This document shows, piece after piece, positions 59,623 through 64,000 of a stretch of DNA of 64,000 nucleotides. This DNA is from Nymphaea colorata (taxonomy: Eukaryota > Streptophyta > Magnoliopsida > Nymphaeales > Nymphaeaceae): assembly GCF_008831285.2 (NCBI RefSeq), contig NC_045143.1, positions 25,443,662 to 25,507,661 of the forward strand. Reading direction: 5' to 3'. The stretch's first letter is position 1. Each line of letters begins with the position of its first letter. The position numbers and the translations under genes are program-made. The notes beneath the pieces are model-generated. The model did not search any database. It worked only from the letters and a program-made list of their open reading frames with translations, and had not been told where the DNA came from.

Positions 59623-62272
59623 ACCTAAGTGTAGTGACTAAACCAGACTACCATTTACTGAAACCCAAAAAGAAACTGAATTGGTCATCGAGTTGCAATG
59701 AGATTAACCTCAGGCTTCATAGAGGCTGACTACACCCAGGCATAAATGATGTATGCACATACATGGGCAAAGCTGAATTTTAATGGTCAAAAGAAAGAGA
59801 ACAAGAGATCAGCTATGATAAAAGAATAAATGACAATTACACAGAACATTTAATAAGATTAATCTATGTAATTTCTTCCTAGTGAAAGTACAAAACTCTC
59901 TACGTAAGAACATTGAGCAGGGAGCATGTACTTCAAATTTTTTATCTTCCTTTACAATCAAGCATGGTAGCAAGCAAGAAATTTGTAACTTGACCAAATA
60001 ATATTTGTTTATTCCAGCAACTTCCTCACCCCTTCAGCAGCGTAAGCTTATTTGTCCATAAAAAGATAACTAACCTAATGAGAACTTTGGAGAACACATG
60101 ACACAAATGGATGTGTTTAGAATTCCAGAACTCCAAATGAGGTTGGGATAATAGTCACAAACATTGATCCTGGTGAGGCTAAGTCTTATGATATGAAGGA
60201 TACCCAATTCTCCTTAAATGATTCTAGGAACTCTTCAGAACCAGTACACAAACAATCATTTTCAGTAAGAAGTCCAAAATTCCGAATGAGGCTGTGTCCA
60301 CAATCACAAACAATGGTCTAAACTGATGCAACATATCAGGACATTGATATTTTTCTAATAGATCTAGTAAAACATGTCAGGAAAGCTTGAAAGTTTAAAA
60401 GACTACGGAAAAAATAAGTAGGGAAAAAATGGAAAAGTTATTTATTAACGAATAGCAAATAAATGAAATTTTCACAATAATATTCTAATAATGTCGAGAT
60501 ACTATAAGAGATACTAAATTTCATGTATTTTCAATATCTTGTGAGATATTAACATTTATGCTTTCTAATATCTCATGATTTACAACTTACAGTTAACATT
60601 ATTATATGAACAACAATAAGACCAACTTGTCTGCGCCAATGCAACACTAGGTTGCTACAGGTGCAAGAAACGACACAAAGGGTTAAGAGACAGACCAGAT
60701 ATAACTGTTACCTTATTTGAGTAATAGGCTATGCTGCTAAACGCATTAGGCAGAGCCTAGGGATTGAGTAAAACATAGAACCTAGGCACTTGTGCCAAAA
60801 CAAATAAAACAAAAATAAAATGCAACATTAGATTTTATATACAGTCACATATATAGACACATCATAATACTCATATATAGTCAATTTTTTTTCGTGAGTC
60901 CTTTTGACATGGGCCCTAACCTATATCCACAAGCTTCAAAGCCCCAGACACCTAGCGACGGCCACCAAGCTCTCCCCAGGTCACGTGCTTGTCAGCTGTT
61001 GGAGAAATTTGTCTGCACATCAAATTTGTGGCCGCATTCACTCTACTCTGAATCAACGTCCTGTGTCAAGCAAGGCCAACAATAACAATGTGCATCTATG
61101 GTGATATGTCCTACTGCCTTGCAGCATGCCATGCGTTGCTCACAAGCTGATCCCATGCACCAATTGCCTCACCTTTGACTTCAGGTCCTGAGTGTCAAAA
61201 GAATCCGTCAATGTTTTCTTGCAGGCACGGCCTCACTCAACCCAGCACAGTTGGGAAGGATAGGATTTCACTCATCCCATCAATAAACCCCATCCCAAAA
61301 ATAGTAATGTTGCAGCAACCATCAGTAACCCCACCCCACCCCCACCTTTCCATTCTGTCTTGGGACATGTGTTGAAGTATCTTTCCATGTGTCTACTGCA
61401 ATGACCCAGAACTGCTGCCACATACCACACAACCCCATCATCCCACTGCTTACCACACATCTTTTGAGCTCCCTCAACCTAAACCAAGGTTTTGGTGTTC
61501 GCTCAGATCAGTAACCCTCTAGGATCATAAGTTCTCAGTCCGAACCTGGATCCACCTAAAACTTGGACTGAGTACCCAAACTTATTTGAATATCCAACCT
61601 GCAAAAACTTAGTTAAGCCAAGTTGGAAGGCAATGACCCTGGCCAAGACAATGTGTCATGGAATGGAGTTCATCAGTTTTTCCTTGGAGGGCCCAAGATC
61701 CTGCTTAAGCAGGTCTACCACTGGTAAGGCCCACATCATCAGGTGTCCCAAGTGAAGTTCAAGGCATTTTGCATAAAAACAGCTAGCTAGGTGAATGACC
61801 AAGCTTGGGGACCAAGCTGCTAAGCAAGCCTTTGACAACATAGCCAGTAGCGTATTGAATCAAAGACATTCAAATGGGGTCATACCGAAGACAAAATTAG
61901 AGTGAATTTTTACATGTAATTAGGTTTAGAGTCTTTAGACATTTAACATCTTCAAATGGAATTATAGAGAAGACAAAAATAGATCTAATTTTTACATGTA
62001 ATTAGGTTAGACATGTAACATCAAGTTCAGTACCAAAACAATTTTTCTCATTGAACTTGACCAAGTGGATTTGGAATCAAATCAAATATTAGACTATAAG
62101 CAATAAAGCAGACCATCAACTTCATAACACAATGGCACATGAACCCTGTTGTATGGAATGCAAAACTGCAAATTACACCCACCAAGCTCAAAAGCATCTA
62201 AACTAATGGCTCTGAACCATGATACCAGAAGCATACATAATCAAATTTTCCTTAAGCTAGAAAACAAATGGT
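59623..62272. other. upstream intron sequence, no gene recognised
   Basis: Probably an intron of the SEC24-like gene. AT-rich to 60890, then a more GC-rich stretch (60900-61830) with short open frames on both strands and no recognisable family. No proline-rich SEC24 exon was found. Confidence 0.45.
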
Positions 62273-62510
62273 CTAAGTCACAAGGATATGCCAAAAATGG
62301 TGACGCACCCGAGTCAACGCGGGTGCGGCCCGACAATACACCCAACTTGGTTTGACCGAGTCGGGTGTGGCTGGCAGCGCCCAACTTTTTTTTTTTTCCT
62401 TTTTCCTCTTCCTTTTTTCCTCTCCCTCTCCTTCCCCCTTTTCCCTTTGCTTCTCTCTCTTTCCCTCTTTCCTCTGGATATGCTTCCCATGATTTATTTA
62501 CCATTTTAGT
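62273..62510 (-). mobile_element. fragment of hAT-like MITE, CTATGTCAC family, GGGTG variant
   Basis: Starts CTAAGTCACAAGGATATGCC and continues with CAAAAATGGTG.CGCACC and GACCG.GTCGGG text. These match the inverted right half of the 55386-55785 element, followed by a T- and TTCC-rich core. The other end was not found, so boundaries and duplication are unknown. Confidence 0.6.
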
Positions 62511-63167
62511 AAATTCAATTACTTTATAGCATGGTATAAGATTTAAATATTTGGTAGCACAAAATCCACAGCCATGAATTCATAGATATGGGGCAATTCA
62601 AATGGTTGATTATGTAGTTTCGCTTGCATAATGCCGTCATAAATTGTGGTGCAGTACGAAAATAGTTAAGCGTGTTAAGCACATGCATCATTGTGCATTT
62701 GGGCAATACAACCAGATTTTGTTTACAGCAGAAAAGTAACGAAAATTAGGCACCCATTATAGAAAGTCCATTCCACTCTTTTCATTTTGCAACTTTGCTA
62801 TCAAATGACAGCTTGAAACATCAGATGGAAAATACTTTTACCCTGAGTAACATGCAAGTCAATTGCAGTAACTGCACCTGCCCACTCAGGTCCAATCAAA
62901 CCCTATAGAATTAAGTTACTAAAAAAAAAGGTTCATCCTTCTAGCTTTAGGGCTCAATTTCTTGCTCCCAAAATCACCAGAAGCTTCATTTTCATAAGTC
63001 CCTTCTCCCTCTCCATCTCTTTTTGTGTTTGGGTTTCCATGACTAACCAGCAACAGCAAGAAGACATCTGGCAGCAACAACCATCCATTTCCATCTCTTT
63101 CTCTCCCTCTCTCTCTATCTCAGTTCCCTCCAATGAATTTGATGAAGACCAATCACCGAGAGGCGAG

Positions 63168-63465
63168 TAAGCCTGGGTACCAGGCCGGGCCGCCACCGTG
63201 TACCCGGTACCCTGCCAGGTCGGGCCTGGGCTCGGGCCGGGAAAACGGGCTATCGGGCCGGGCCCGGGAACCGGTTGTGCAGCCCAGGTCGGCCCGGCCT
63301 GGCCCGTAAATAATTTGTAAAAAATATTTGTTATTATTTTTAAACTTAATAATGTGTATTTTATAATTGAAATATATTTTATATTATTAAAAATAATTAT
63401 TTTATAATTAAAAACAATTTTTTATTATCGGGCCCGGGCCGGGCCGGGCCCGATGCCCACCCCTA
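63168..63465 (+). mobile_element. small hAT-like MITE, GGGCCCGGGCC palindrome family
   Basis: 298 bp. Ends TAAGCCTGGGTACC and, inverted, TAGGGGTGGGCATC, with perfect 8-bp duplications GAGGCGAG (63160-63167 and 63466-63473). GGGCC/CCGGGC runs fill both ends; the middle is AT-rich. Confidence 0.88.
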
Positions 63466-63473
63466 GAGGCGAG

Positions 63474-64000
63474 TAGCAATGACTTTGACAAAAAACCCCT
63501 TCTCTTCTGACAACTAGTGGGTGGTGGTGACACCTCTCTCGCTCTCAATTTCCTCTCCCAAATTTATCGACAACTTCAACCAGCAGCTATCAGCTTCCTC
63601 TATGCCTTTTTTTGGGTGACCATCAGCCCCCTTGTCTCATCACTTCTAGCAATGGCCGGTGGTGAAAGAGTCCTCTTTATGGTGTTTCTCTCCAAGCACC
63701 ATGACCTCACACCTTACAGCTTACGTTAATTATGACTTTCCTGTTTGCTACTGTTATAATCTGTTTTATTGAATTGTTGTCATTTTTTTAGTTTTATTTT
63801 AGACTCTGGTTTAACCTGTCTTAGTGTCTTATAATCTGTTACTAATCTGATGTTGACTTCTTTTATAATACTTTACTTTTATTAATACACTCTGCTTTAT
63901 AAGTATAACCTGTCTTAGTGTCTTAAAATCTGTTTTAATCTGTTCTTATTTTACTTCTAATTTGTGTGCTGTGAACTAGCTTTAGCTGACATATATAATC
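63474..64000. other. window end, no gene recognised
   Basis: A 70-codon open frame (63517-63729, plus strand) has no family resemblance. The tail has repeated CTGTCTTAGTGTCTTA(T/A)AATCTG text near 63815-63840 and 63909-63935. Confidence 0.4.

Noticed and set aside
62954-63170. Coding start on the plus strand at 63039 (MTNQQQQEDIWQQQ) cut by a MITE
   Set aside because: The site without the MITE also reads GAG TAG, so the frame stops there regardless; no homolog recognised.

Overview
This is nuclear DNA of a seed plant, most likely an angiosperm with TE-swollen introns. The evidence is one plant-type protein gene split into many short GT-AG exons, Ty1/copia retrotransposons primed by initiator-Met tRNA (TGGTATCAGAGC), and many small hAT-like DNA transposons. 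The species cannot be named from the sequence.

The window is almost entirely one gene on the minus strand. It encodes a SEC24-type COPII coat protein of the plant CEF/SEC24B-C class. I placed 23 exons between 58506 (first exon seen) and the TGA at 3088-3090. They join in frame into 828 codons covering the end of the proline-rich region, zinc finger, trunk, beta-sandwich, helical and gelsolin-like domains. The N-terminal proline-rich exons were not found and probably lie beyond 64000. Exons total about 2.5 kb of a 55.4-kb span.

The large introns are large because of transposons. Intron 4 (55899-46414) holds a Copia element with identical LTRs (49652-54783) and three hAT-like elements. Intron 6 (45351-37473) holds a Copia element whose LTRs differ by one CT unit (37706-43020). 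Intron 13 (33028-28312) holds two hAT-like elements 13 bp apart, the second reaching close to a splice donor. Intron 15 (28019-12177, 15.8 kb) holds two older, broken Copia elements in the gene's own orientation (13372-21264 and 22943-27685), the first carrying two nested hAT-like insertions. Intron 18 (10549-5477) holds a deleted Copia remnant (6829-8318) and one hAT-like element. Upstream of the first exon seen are a solo LTR (59012-59617), a hAT-like fragment and a small GGGCC-rich hAT-like element.

The least ordinary signal is the DNA-transposon set. At least ten elements have terminal inverted repeats and, where preserved, 8-bp target duplications. Their ends are packed with short palindromes, and each family uses its own: CTCGAG, GGTACC/GTAC, CGTATCG/CGATACG or GGGCCCGGGCC. 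Recognised elements cover roughly 46% of the window. The first 2.8 kb and the last few kb hold no gene I can name.
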